Shown piece after piece: positions 53,293 through 63,728 of a stretch of DNA of 64,000 nucleotides. The stretch spans positions 496,001 through 560,000 of the forward strand of contig JASPKZ010000423.1 of assembly GCA_030220185.1 (NCBI GenBank). The letters are read 5' to 3'. The notes beneath the pieces are model-generated. The model ran no database searches and was not told the DNA's origin. It saw only the letters and a list, made by a program, of their open reading frames with translations. This DNA is from Diploptera punctata. Lineage: Eukaryota; Arthropoda; Insecta; Blattodea; Blaberidae. The position numbers were made by a program, and so were the translations under genes. Each line of letters opens with the position of its first letter. Position 1 is the first letter of the stretch.

Positions 53293-53720
53293 TATTTGGC
53301 ACTACAACCCGTTTACAAAATTGGCCTCCTTCACAATTTTCCCCATTCTTCTCGATCCTGTACTTTCTCTTTCCATCCTTTTATTTCCATCTTTCTCAAA
53401 TCTTGTTCCACATCCTGCAGCCCCTCTTTCTCGATTTTCCTCTCCTTCTTACTCCTATTATGTCGTCATGTATTAATCGTTTTGGTATTCTTCAATCTTC
53501 CGTTCTTTCAACGTGTCCTACTCATCTCAATCTCAATTACTTGATGTATCTTACAAGATCATATCTTCTGTGTATATGATAAATTTCAGAATTTGATCTA
53601 ATTCTCTATAAACCTATTATTTTCCAATACTGGTCCATGTCTTACTATCTTTCTTTCGAATATACGTAAATCATTTTCATCTTCTTTACACCCATATTTC
53701 GGCACAGTATGTTACCACGG

Positions 53721-54239
53721 GTCTAATCAAGATTTATATGTTTTTAATTTAGTTGTTCTAGTTAACAATTTTGATTTTATTAAACTGTACTGCCAAGAAT
53801 CAGCTGAGAAAAAATATTTTGATAGTACGTCTTTGTTTATTCCGTATTTTTTAGTTATATTCTGAACAAATAGTCAAAGTTAACTATTTATTGATTTCAG
53901 GGGAGATGACTTCGTATTACTCTACAATTGACAAAATAGGATAGTAGTGTGTCACTAGTTTAGCGAACGGATAAATCAAAATGCCAGACGTAAAACTTAT
54001 AATCCGCAAAAGATTGAAAGTGGAAGACTTCTCAAAACTTAATGACAACGTATACAATCTGCCGAGCTTGAACATGCAGTACTTTCCTCTTCACTCGTGG
54101 CGTGATTGAATCAAATGCCATTATTTTCACGACTGAACTATGTTTGTTGTAAAAAGTAGCCGAGGTACTTATGAAGTAGATTTGATATTGCAGGCCGTAG
54201 TTCCGAAACACTCCGATCCTATTCCTGTCTTTGTAGACT
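53721..54239. other. Unassigned, one 43-codon ORF
   Basis: An ATG at 53981 opens 43 codons (MPDVKLIIRKRLKVEDFSKL). No family recognised and no supporting context. Confidence 0.25.
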
Positions 54240-55044
54240 AAATAACTAACTTACTCACTCACTGGCACTATGGAACCCATAGATTCATGGACGCGTAGAC
54301 ACAATCTCTACATATATTCCTAACCTGTGATAATATTTTCCAATCATTACTCCAAGCGCGACAGGCCTAGAAAGCTTTTGGCTACCAGCCGGCGCTGGCC
54401 TCACATTCACATGTTTTAATCACAGGTAGACGATCATCTAGCCAGTGTAGGGGTGACATATGGTCAAGCATGTCGGGATCACCAGCCGTTATACCTGGTC
54501 TTCTGAACCTGGAGTCGCTATTTATTGTAGCTACCCAAATGTCTCACCATGCCCAATCATACCCTGTATAATGTACTTCCCTCAAATCATGGTAAATAGT
54601 TATTCTCCCACCTCATCCTTGGCCTACCTACTGGGCGCTTTCCTTCTGGCGTTGCTATAAGGAGCTTCCATGCCCCTCTACCATTCCCTATTCGTGCCAT
54701 ATATCCTGCTCATCGCAGTCTATGAGACTTCTCCCTTTTTATTATATCTGGCTTCCTATAAAGATCACGTAGTTTACTGTTATTGCTGTCTTATCCATTC
54801 ACCTGTCTATTTATCTCTCTCTGGTCCAAAAATTGTTCTAAGAATTTTATTCTCAAATACTCATAAATTTTCCTCCTCCCATAAAATAAGAGCAATGTTT
54901 CGCATGCATATAATATAACTGCGAGAATAATAGTTTTATATTTTTTTTCAGTTTACGTTTTTTGAGAGAAGTTGGAACGACAAGAGTTCCTGTAATGCGT
55001 AATAGCATGCATTTCCAGAATATTGAGCCTATGTTTAATTTCCG

Positions 55045-55045
<1 letters not shown>
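54240..55045 (-). mobile_element. LINE-W copy with nested SINE-F
   Basis: Antisense pieces 54240-54355 and 54548-55045. The 5' edge lies at TTGAGCCTATGTTTAATTTC, next to (TTA)n. It encodes no long frame. Confidence 0.85.
54357..54553 (-). mobile_element. SINE-F internal part nested in LINE-W
   Basis: Starts GCGCGACAGGCCTAGAAAGC and ends CTACCCAAATGTCTCAC. CCAATCAT occurs before (near 54340) and after (near 54552), a probable TSD. Both SINE ends are missing. Confidence 0.8.

Positions 55046-55106
<61 letters not shown>
55046..55106. repeat. (TTA)n between head-to-head LINE-W copies
   Basis: Pure run separating the two copies. Confidence 0.95.
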
Positions 55107-55108
<2 letters not shown>

Positions 55109-55686
55109 AGATGCACAAAGAAACTTAACATAGCCTCAATTCTGGAAATGCGTGCTATTCAGCATTACAGAGACTCTTGACGTCCCAACTCCTTTCAAAA
55201 AACGTTAAACTGAAAACATATAAAACTATTATTCTACCAGTTATATTAAATGGATGCGAAACATAGACTCTTATTTTAAGGGAGGGAAGGAGATTACGAA
55301 TATCTCAGAATAAAGTTCTTAAGAAAATGTTCGGACGGAGGAGAGATGAACAGGTAGGTGAATGGAGAAGACTACATATCAGTGAACTACATGGTCTCTA
55401 TAGGAAGCCAGATGTAATGAGAACAGTTAAGTCTCGTAGACTGCGATGTGCAGGATATGTGGCACGAATGGGGAATGAAAGACGTGCATTGAAGCTTCTT
55501 GTAGGGAAACAAGAGGGAAAACGCCCAGTTGGTAGACCAAGAATGAGGTGGGAGAATAACATTAACTATGATTTGAGGGAAGTAGATTATACAGGGGATG
55601 ATTAGAAAACATTGGCTCAGGATAGGGATGTATGGAGAACTTGTGTCCGCGCGGCCACGAACCTACGGGTTCGATCGTGCCAGCAA

Positions 55687-55688
<2 letters not shown>
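55105..55688 (+). pseudogene. LINE-W C-terminus, sense copy
   Basis: 92-codon frame at 55327: RRRDEQVGEWRRLHISELHG, LYRKPDVMRTVKSRRLRCAG, YVARMGNERRALKLLVGKQE, GKRPVGRPRMRWENNINYDL, REVDYTGDD, then a stop (TAG where TGG is usual). The 3' end TCGTGCCAGCAAG runs into (TTA)n. Confidence 0.88.

Positions 55689-55761
<73 letters not shown>
55688..55761. repeat. (TTA)n microsatellite, LINE-W tail
   Basis: Directly follows the LINE-W 3' end. Confidence 0.95.
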
Positions 55762-55762
<1 letters not shown>

Positions 55763-57460
55763 GGAATAGTATTGAAATGTGTGTCGATTATATTAAAGGG
55801 TCACGCTCCCAGTACTGTGTCATTAAAACAAACAGTGAGAACATTAATATCAAATGATATTAATCACGGTGCCATCATATAATTAATCTCTCGCAGATCG
55901 ACTATGATGGATTGCCCATCAACCCCGGATACATAATATAACAAATTACCTTAAATTCTAGCTGTATCTCATTTAATGTTTTTATCAGATTATTTAATTT
56001 AATAACGAGTAAGTCTATCAAGCAGGAATTGCGTAAAGTAAGCGAATTTCTCAGCAAGTCGAATTTTCAGTCCAATTGTTGTGGATTTACGGAATATTTT
56101 CCTTTTTTTTTAAAATAAAACTGTTTAGTTGCGAAAAAGAAACATGGAGCCTGGTAGACTGATATTTTAATTTCAGCTTTCAAACAAACTTCTAACGGTT
56201 AAATTTCGCTGATTTTTAGAGAATGTTTTTCTCGTTTCATTTCAATGACATATACTGTTTAGAAAAAAAAATTAAAATGGCGGGGGGTAGAGTGATTTTT
56301 TAATTTTTGCTTCAGGTTAACTCGCACTCCTAAATGTCCGGACTTGATGGTTAAAGAACTTGAACTTATATTTTTTTTATTTGCTGCTATATGCCGAGTT
56401 TGGAACTGCTGGTCTGTTGTTAGAACACAAAGTACACTCAGTCATGAGGTAAAGAGCCGTTTGTGGTAGTCATTCAGCACAATTACATGGTGAGGAAGTT
56501 TATTAGTTCATTTCGTTGAGGTAAGAACGGAAGTATCCATGGTTTTTTAAGGATTGGATGAGGGTATAATTGGACCAGAGGGATAAAGAGAGTCTATGTT
56601 ATATGTTTGGGATGAATAATTTGGTGTAGGAGGAGATCGAGGTGTTAGTGTAGGAGTTGATATTAAACTTAAAAAAGAGCTAGGAAGAATGAGTGCACAA
56701 GTGTTAATAAAAAATATAGTGAGCATTTTGAATTTAAAATTATGGTGTTAATAATCTGGCAGTATTGCTCGCGTCCTCTATACTCACGGGTCCGTTACGT
56801 TATTGTTGTATTGGAAAAACAATAGGTGAATTGGTACTACTATCCAACTTAAAATTATCGATTCATATTTATTACTGAAGAGGTATTTCAAGCGTGAATT
56901 TGTACTTACAAGGGAAGTACTTATGTTGGAGCAGTTGGATTGTAACAAAAATTGGACGCTATGTTGAATGAAGGATACTGAACACCGTGATATTATTCAT
57001 TTCACTGCAAATTCAATAGTATGCATAATATTTAATAGGAAATAAGGAACAAGAAAAAAACGAAATAGAGGCTTAACATTCGTATATAACAGGAAAATAG
57101 TAAGTAAAACGTTTGGAAAAAATAAGATAAACAAATAAAAATAGAAAATGATAGTGTGGTGAACGAGGGAAGAACAAAAAAGGGGCAGGGAGAGAGAGAT
57201 AAACTAACGAAATAGATATTGCAACGGAGCGGCACGGTTTCTTGGGACAGCGCACCGGAGTATGAATGTCTTTTCCACTCCCGCAATCGAGTATTTGTAG
57301 AGTATATGCGAATTGTTTCTATTTAAACATAAAAACTCAATAAATTGAAAGTACAATAGAATATCTGTTTCATTATTTATTGATATATGTACACGTAAAT
57401 GTGTACATTTACAGGTGATAGTCTTGTGAGTCCGTAAATTATTTCATCAAAAGAATAAAA
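55762..57460. other. Long unassigned region
   Basis: About 1.7 kb with no family match. 56010-56100 shares short words with 28240 and 17770 (TTACGGAATATTTT, GCGAATTTCTCAGCAAGTCG). No gene. Confidence 0.45.
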
Positions 57461-58576
57461 TGGGCATAATAAATCCATTTTACGTCTTAACTACGTTAGA
57501 ATCTATAGTTCAGGAAACATTTGAAAAACACGAAGAACCTGGATTAGATGTGGCCAGTTTGCGTATTTTCTGGCAGAACAAAAATATTGGAATGGGTTAG
57601 AGGACTTTAGCGAAAATACTATAGATTTCGAAGACTATGCCACTTGCAATCAGAGGCTCACACAGGCCGAATGTTCTGAAGACTTTGAAATTGCCAACGA
57701 ATTCAGTGAAGAACGTGAGAGTTCAAGTAGCTTTGAGTCCTCTCCTGTTAAAAAACCTAAACGTCCTATCGTACTGTCTGCCTATTCTGAAGAAACTTTG
57801 GAAAACATTTATGAATATTGGATATCAGGGAAATCTAGCCCGAAGTCTTATTCACAAATAATAAAAAAATGGCCATCATTAATTAATAGCCGAAATGTAA
57901 GAACAGTTTTGAATTATATATAAAATAAAACATCTTATCTAACTTTACAATTAAAAAACAGGGACCCCAATAAAATCGCCAAAATTAAAGACTACATTCT
58001 TAATAAGTTTCGAGATTCTCGAGATCGGGGATTGACAGTGCACTATTGTCGTTACAAACGTAGGCTGTTTTTTGAGCGAAGGAATTGAGCTTGAATGAAT
58101 TTAAAGCTTCAAAGACTTTCATTTCAAATTTGAAAAAAGAAAACAATATTTCGTCGAGAAAAATTAGCAAATTTGTCACTGTCAAAGGTATTGAAAAGCT
58201 CACTGTTGCTACAGTTCAAAGCCTACATGGAACTACACATTCTTACACAATAGATGTTCTTATTTCAATGTGTGGGCAACTTGGGAAGAGGTTATGCCTA
58301 TGTTTTCAAGAACCTACTGGAAACAAATTCGGGCCCAAAGTTCAGAAGAAGATAGAACAGAATACACCTCCAAATGTGTATGTCGACTGCAGTGCTAGTG
58401 GAAAGATGACAAAAGAACATTTGAAAATATTCTTAAAACATGTGTTTAGTGAAAATATTGAAATGGATTCACCTTTAATATGCGTTTCGTGGTCCGGGCA
58501 TAAGGACGAACAATTGCTACAGGAGTGTTTACCGATAAAATGTAAGGCTGAAAAATATTGGATTGGATCAAATTAA
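57461..58576 (+). pseudogene. Pogo-like (DDE_1) transposase remnant
   Basis: Three frame blocks. Block 1 (57461) reads IVQETFEKHEEPGLDVASLR. Block 2 is acidic, then KKPKRPIVLSAYSEETLENI, YEYWISGKSSPKSYSQIIKK and KIAKIKDYILNKFRDSRDRG. Block 3 (58085-58576) reads NLKKENNISSRKISKFVTVK, YTIDVLISMCGQLGKRLCLC, FQEPTGNKFGPKVQKKIEQN, VDCSASGKMTKEHLKIFLKH, ICVSWSGHKDEQLLQE. The order and the SWSGHKD block fit DDE_1 superfamily transposases. Those usually have Asp two residues before the Trp; Val is present here. Terminal repeats were not found. Confidence 0.75.
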
Positions 58577-58742
58577 CGCATTGTATAATTTTGGGTTTGA
58601 GATATCTATTCCGTTTAGATCCAGCAGTTGTGCAGAATTTAGGCACGGTAGCAAAAAAGTAGTATTTTGTATGGTGCTATAAAAACTTCAATTATTCTCT
58701 TATATCAATTTTTTATTTTTATGGAAATAAGTAAGCAATATT

Positions 58743-59022
58743 TAATTCGGGTTCGATCCTGGCCGGGACAGGCTCCTGGGCGAGGTTTCTTTTCGGGGGT
58801 TTTCCTCACTTGTAAGACAAATATCAGGACGCTTAGGGCCCAACGGTCCCCAAAAATCATCAGGCCATCATTATCATCCTTATCATTATCATCATCATCC
58901 TTCACCGGTGTGGAAAGCAAAGGGAAGCTACCACACATATAATTCCCTAGTAAAGCTGCAATGCATAGCATGAAAATGCTATGATTGCAATGAAAGACCT
59001 GCCCTCGGGCAGAATTACTATA
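58743..59022 (+). mobile_element. SINE-C, tRNA head truncated
   Basis: Starts at the B box GGGTTCGATCCTGGCCGGGA. Body TTTCCTCACTTGTAAGACAA, (CAT)n variant, and end AGCATGAAAATGCTATG. Confidence 0.9.
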
Positions 59023-59030
59023 AAACTAAC

Positions 59031-59585
59031 TCACTGGCTCTATCGAACCCGTATGATCATGGTCGCGCGGACATAAGCTCTCTATACATCCCTACCGTGA
59101 GCTAATGTTTTCTAATCATTCCCTGTAGGCCATAATCTACTTCTCTCAATTCATGGTTAATGTTATTCTCCCACCTCATTCTTGTTTTACCAACTGGGCG
59201 TTTTCCCTCTGGGTTTCCTTCCAGAAGCTTCCATACACCTCTTTTCATCCCCCTTACGTGCCATATGTCCTGCCCATCGCAGCCTACGAGACTTAACTGT
59301 TCTTATTATATCTGGCTTGCTATACATATCATGTAGCTCAGTATTATGTAGCTTTCTCTATTCACCTGTCTGTTCATCTCTTTTGGCCAAACATTTTCCT
59401 AAGACATCTATTCTCGAACACTCGTAATCTTATTTCCTCTCTTAAAGTATGAGTCATGTTTCGCATCCATATAATATAACTGGAAGAATAACTGTTTAAT
59501 TATTTTCAGTTTAACGTTTTTTGAAAGGAGTTGGAGCGACAAGAGTCCCTGTAATGTATTTCCAGAATTGGGACAGAGTTACTGT
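59031..59585 (-). mobile_element. LINE-W C-terminal copy
   Basis: Antisense from CTCACTGGCTCTATCGAACC to AAAGGAGTTGGAGCGACAAG. Broken frames. Immediately downstream of SINE-C. Confidence 0.85.
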
Positions 59586-59630
59586 AGAATAGAATTTGCT
59601 TAATTACATAAAATAATATTTTCAGTATCT

Positions 59631-59745
59631 CTTAGGGTCGGTTTCGCCAACAGAGGTAACTGTATTACGCCAGATTAAGCTATGTATTATATATGGGGAA
59701 AACTGGTGTAATACAGTTACCTCTGTTGGTGAAACTGACCCTAAG
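59631..59745. mobile_element. 115-bp foldback MITE with 43-bp arms
   Basis: CTTAGGGTCGGTTTCGCCAA opens an arm that recurs inverted as TTGGTGAAACTGACCCTAAG at the other end. The arms continue through CAGAGGTAACTGTATTAC with only 3 differences. The loop is about 29 bases. Confidence 0.85.
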
Positions 59746-60801
59746 TGCACATATCACGCAGTAAAGTGATCTGCCGAAGAGGTTCGTAAACTGAAATTGG
59801 ACCACATTAATACCATCTATCTGCCTAGCACGGAACCTCAAGCAGGAAAAGTGATTTTGGTCCAGACAGAACACGCATTTTGAAACATACTATATAAGAA
59901 CATGGGAATCTTGTCTGTGGTTTTCAGAGAAATCCTTGACGACAATATAAGGCAGTACAACAGAGAAAAATATGGAGCAGATTTGATAGAACAAATGGAA
60001 ATCTCTCTAGCCTGGTGTTACACGAATGTGTTACACCATAATAACAATAATATAAATGTTCTGCCCCAACGCCTTTTAATATAAGGATTGTGCAACGTGA
60101 TTTCGCTGTGTGAAAAATACTCGTTATAAAGTGAAAGAAGTGAAAAAAAAAAAAGTGTGAAAAGAACCGCAAACGATAAGCTTATTTTATTATTATAAAG
60201 GGGAACATATTGTCAACATTACCATTACACAATACAATAGCGTACAGATGCCGGACATTAGCGTTCATTGGAGCAAAAAGGAGTTCAGTGTCCGCTGTAC
60301 AGCCAGTGAGACTTCGGAAAGTAACAAAGACTAAAGAGAGGAGGAAAAAAAAGGTTATTTTTTTTACTTAAAAAGAAAAGTGATGGTGAAGTTAGTGAAG
60401 CATAAATGTTTTCACGGACCTTTCCTTTACTATGTCTTGTTGTCTTTATTTTCTTTTTACTTCCGCAAGTTTAATTTGTTACGCGACTTTGCGACTCTTG
60501 ACGTTGTTCAAAAAAGTATTATCTTCTCTCTTTCTCTTCTTGTTTTTCTTTCTTGTTCAGATTAACAATTGCTCATACTCTGTAATCCAGATGAGCTGTT
60601 AAGTAGATTAAAATTATGAAATATGACGAAGCGAACTTTAGTTTCCAACTTAACAAAAATATATTTGCAATACTTTCTTTTCTTAATTCTTTTCTAGCCA
60701 TTTTGGCACCGACAATTCGCGACTACAGAAGAGAAAGAAGGATCAAATTGATTTATACAAGATCCATCCATTTAAAATATTTTAAAATCAGAACTATATA
60801 A
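59746..60801. other. Unassigned region
   Basis: Small ORFs (59902, 60380, 60616) of about 60 codons each without recognisable domains; one is Phe/Leu/Ser-rich. The hairpin TGGTGTTACAC.GTGTTACACCA is at about 60013-60038. I do not call a gene. Confidence 0.35.
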
Positions 60802-61330
60802 TCTAATATACATAAACGAAAGTTTGTATGTTTGTACTTTATGCGCGGCCATACCGTTGATCTGATTGTGATGGGGCTTTTTGCAAAATGTTCAGGGGAT
60901 TCCCGGGTGAACATAGGCTATAAGAGAGTTGTGATACTCAACTTCTACACCCTTAAAAATCGCCTTTGCAGTGGAAAACGTGAATAAAGTAACTCTTTGG
61001 ACGCTTAAATGGCTTACGCTGCCTAAACCATAACAAATACACAACATTAATGTACACAGAATTGAATATCTCAAAAAGCTCTACAACAAAGTCCGCGGCA
61101 GCATATGTTTATCTATTGTGGATAACTCACAATAATCATTTTTGTCTTTCATTGATACCAAGAAGATCGATACAAATGCGTATATACCTGTGCAAGCATT
61201 GCAGCACATGCCGGGCATTCTTTTAAGAATAACTCACAATAACGAATTTTGTCTTTTAGCTCATTTATGCCAACAAGATCGAGATAAGCATATTCCCGGG
61301 CAAAAGCTGGTAATCAGCACGGGGAATCTT
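60802..61330 (+). mobile_element. Helitron-like element, second copy, 3' end lost
   Basis: Opens A|TCTAATATACATAAACGA like the 2.6-kb element and stays colinear (GGCTTACGCTGCCTAAACCA, CGCGGCAGCATATGTTTATC). 61125-61290 carries a local duplication (TAACTCACAATAA twice). No CTAG end was found. Confidence 0.6.
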
Positions 61331-61611
61331 AAAATAATTACGATATACATTTATAATTATTTATTGCTTTTTCGTTTTATTTAGTTTTGTATATCCCAAT
61401 AATGATCTAAAAAATCTCATTTCTGACACCTGAATGTGGCTATAATCCCTTTTCCTTATTATCCAGGACTTCCTGCCGTATGTTTAAACCGACACTGCCA
61501 TTACTTTATAGAATTTCATTTTAGTGTCTATTCGTGTTTTTTTCAGTGCTCTTTATAATATAAGATTATAAAATTATTCAAATCGTATGCCGTCATATCA
61601 ACTGTTAAAAT
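61331..61611. other. Unassigned spacer
   Basis: AT-rich, with no feature recognised. Confidence 0.45.
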
Positions 61612-61665
61612 AATTAAAACAGTGTAGGCCTTTCGGGACCAGTCCCATTCTCAGAAGTTTGTTCG
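61612..61665 (-). ncRNA. Hammerhead-like fold after the third PLE
   Basis: On the minus strand CTGAGAA (61648-61654), an extra T, GGGAC/GTCCC (61635-61646), GAAA, then AGG/CCT and A as the cleavage-side base (61625). Helix I pairing is weak (AAAC/GTTT only). Position 8 is A. Confidence 0.3.
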
Positions 61666-61689
61666 ATAGTGTCCAGCTACTGGCTGATT

Positions 61690-61880
61690 TGTGATGTCCG
61701 CCTACGGATAGGATTGTGCACTGGGTACGTTCTCGTTTAAAATCAAACTGTTGCCAACTTATACAAAATCTCTAACTCCTCCAGTATGTATATCTTAGCT
61801 GGATTGTATTCTCTATGTACTATTGTGTCCTGCATATGGTATCCTTCTTTTATCATATGTTTATGTTAATATAATTTTAT
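61690..61880 (-). pseudogene. Third Penelope-like family: endonuclease C-terminal scrap
   Basis: The minus strand reads KEGYHMQDTIVHREYNPAKI, YILEELEILYKL. It aligns with NSIEDTLTIIHREENPTKIN, ILEDLEI of the 2-kb PLE. No stop in this short stretch. The upstream parts are missing. Confidence 0.65.
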
Positions 61881-61924
61881 CTGCGTTTACTTAATTGTTT
61901 CAATTATCTCAGTAGAAACATTTC

Positions 61925-62220
61925 CCATTTGAGGTACGAATATATTCAAAACAAAATTAATAAATTCAGTTACGTATACATCATTATTAATATATCCTTA
62001 AAAACCAGAAAGGAAAACAGGATTAAATTATATAAGAATAGAATAGAATATGGAATTTATTGCCTTTTTTTTCAGAATAAAGAAAATACATATGCATTTA
62101 CATTGCGCACGGGCCTGCTTGGCCGTACGTGCATTATTTTTCCATGAATAAAAAATAAAACTAATAATATAAACAAATACCTACAAATACACCTGTATCA
62201 AAAAACAATAACAGGCTACA
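61925..62220 (-). mobile_element. LINE-S 3' UTR relative
   Basis: TTTATT followed by GCACGGGCCTGCTTGGCCGT resembles the LINE-S terminus at 29405-29480 in order and spacing. No coding part. Confidence 0.45.
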
Positions 62221-62324
62221 TATAAGTAAAATCTATGTCTGCACTAAATCAAAATAATACATATCTACATTCATCCGCATTCCGTACATTAATATTAAAA
62301 AAAATGCTAGAAAACAAATTAGAA

Positions 62325-62405
62325 AAAAAAAGCACACACACATACACCCACACACCCCCACACATATACACACCGCACGCTCATACCCCCCTCCCCCCGT
62401 CCCTG
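62325..62405. repeat. CA/C-rich low-complexity tract
   Basis: CACACA, CACCCACAC and CCCCCCTCCCCCC runs. Confidence 0.85.
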
Positions 62406-62639
62406 CAGACATTAAGTGCACTATCAGACTATTCAACTTATCAGACCTACTTATTATATAACATGATTAAAGATCGAAAACAAAGACCATATTGAGATTC
62501 TTCTTATTGTTAATACATATATCCTTAATCTACAATTTTGTTATATCTCAATTTTCTTACTGTACCCAAAAATTTGCATGTAAAGTAATAGCAGTGCCAA
62601 TGTAGCTTTATAGTTGGGAGTTTTAAGTATTGACAACAA

Positions 62640-62960
62640 AAGAGAAAAGGAGAAATGAAGATGCGGAAATGATATTTTTTTAGATATGTTGCGGGATATA
62701 TCTTACTAGATAAAAAAGTGAAGATTATAAGGAGGGAACTAAACATCTTTAAATTAATAGACAGAATAAAACAAAGTAGAAGTGATTGGAAACAACATGT
62801 ACAAAGAATTAAAGCCGTCCGCATAACAAAACTAATGAACTGCACCCAAAGGGTAGAAGAGATGTTGGACGACCGACGACAAGATGGACTCAACAGTTTT
62901 AAAGAATGGAACAAGCCTTACGAGGCTTAATCTATGAAGCTGCTGCTGCTGATGATACTG
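62640..62960 (+). pseudogene. LINE-T C-terminal fragment
   Basis: KKVKIIRRELNIFKLIDRIK, QSRSDWKQHVQRIKAVRITK, EEMLDDRRQDGLNSFKEWNK, PYEA. Ends in a (GCT/GAT)n tail at 62941-62968. Confidence 0.78.
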
Positions 62961-63005
62961 ATGATGATCTGTGTTAAGTTCAAAGTGGACTAAAAAGATC
63001 ATGGG

Positions 63006-63508
63006 GAGTATGTTTGAAAAATAAATAATAATTTAAAAAACTGAAACAACACGCTTTATTAGAAAACCGAACTAAAAAAATGAAAAATAATTTTAATTTC
63101 AAATACGCTTGGGATAAAATTAAAGTGGTCAACAAAAAAATCATCTCCAACACATCTAGGATAAAACTAAAGTTATCTACAAAAAATAATTTTACCATCA
63201 AAAGCGTGTGGTGCTCTTTATCAATTAATATATTTGATAACAAACAGATATTGGTAAAAGTAAAATCTCTAAGAAGAAAACGTAAAAACCACAAAAAGCA
63301 CCCCACGCTTTTGATAGTAAAATTATTTCTTTTCGTAGGTAACTATAGTTTTATTTTAGATGTGAGATGTGTTGGAGGTGATTTTTTTGTTGACCACTTT
63401 AATTTTATCCCAAGCGTGTTGGAAATTAAAATTATTTTTCATTTTTTAGTTCGGCTTTCTAATAAAGCGTGTTGTTTCAGTTTTTTGAAACTATTATTTA
63501 CTTTTTAA
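63006..63508. repeat. Long inverted repeat, ~200-bp arms, ~90-bp loop
   Basis: The left arm 63006-63210 (AACTGAAACAACACGCTTTA, CGCTTGGGATAAAATTAAAG, TAATTTTACCATCAAAAGCG) recurs inverted at 63300-63508 with roughly nine in ten bases alike. Open frames through it are by-products of the low GC content. Confidence 0.9.
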
Positions 63509-63570
63509 TTTCGTTTTCTAATAAATCGTGTTGTTTTAGTTTTTTTAAACTATTATTTATTTTTTATCTT
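63440..63570. repeat. Two-copy tandem repeat at the palindrome end
   Basis: TTTCTAATAAAGCGTGTTGT..TTTTTTGAAACTATTATTTA is followed at once by a second copy with small differences (63506-63562). Confidence 0.75.
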
Positions 63571-63637
63571 TAGTTTAATTGATTGTCATAAACCGGAATC
63601 CCATGAAAATTTAATTGCTTAATACTCATCTAAAAAA

Positions 63638-63728
63638 TCCTCTGGGCCGGATTTGAACCAGCGACCTATGGATTATTGAAATTATATACCACTACAGTCC
63701 ACCGCTCTACCAACTGAGCTCTTACAAT
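63638..63728 (-). tRNA. tRNA-Tyr(GTA) pseudogene with intron
   Basis: The minus strand has D arm GCTC-AGTTGGTA-GAGC, anticodon arm GTGGA-CTGTAG / A-TCCAT with an 18-base intron (63674-63691) after position 37, variable AGGTC, T arm GCTGG-TTCAAAT-CCGGC and 3' acceptor CCAGAGG+A. Intron-bearing tRNA-Tyr is usual in insects. The 5' acceptor (ATTGTAA) does not pair with the 3' acceptor, and position 8 is G, so it is probably non-functional or a tRNA-derived SINE head. Confidence 0.75.

Larger units (their letters stand above)
52045..53720 (-). pseudogene. LINE-P, RT motif C to C-terminus, interrupted by SINE-B and a microsatellite
   Basis: Minus strand at 53040-53155: ILVCADDIVTVYRTTNSVMG and KLGLEMNEDKAKFM (motif C as CADD). 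52300-52560 matches the post-RT region (KVLRSTFGP-like and antisense CCATATGTAATAACGCATCT). 53330-53700 is probably a further copy of the same family in broken form. Confidence 0.6.

Noticed and set aside
53157..53579. ORFs with FLPS repeats
   Set aside because: Pure translation of a (TTCC)n microsatellite.
53981..54112. 43-codon ORF beginning MPDVKLIIRK
   Set aside because: Too short and without family resemblance or context to call a gene; only mentioned in the spacer entry.
60380..60801. Two ~61-codon ORFs as host genes
   Set aside because: Phe/Leu/Ser-rich or unstructured, no motif, surrounded by repeats.
63080..63508. 142-codon ORF in the long palindrome and its antisense partner
   Set aside because: Both follow from low-GC inverted repeats; the composition is Lys/Asn/Phe-rich with no motif.
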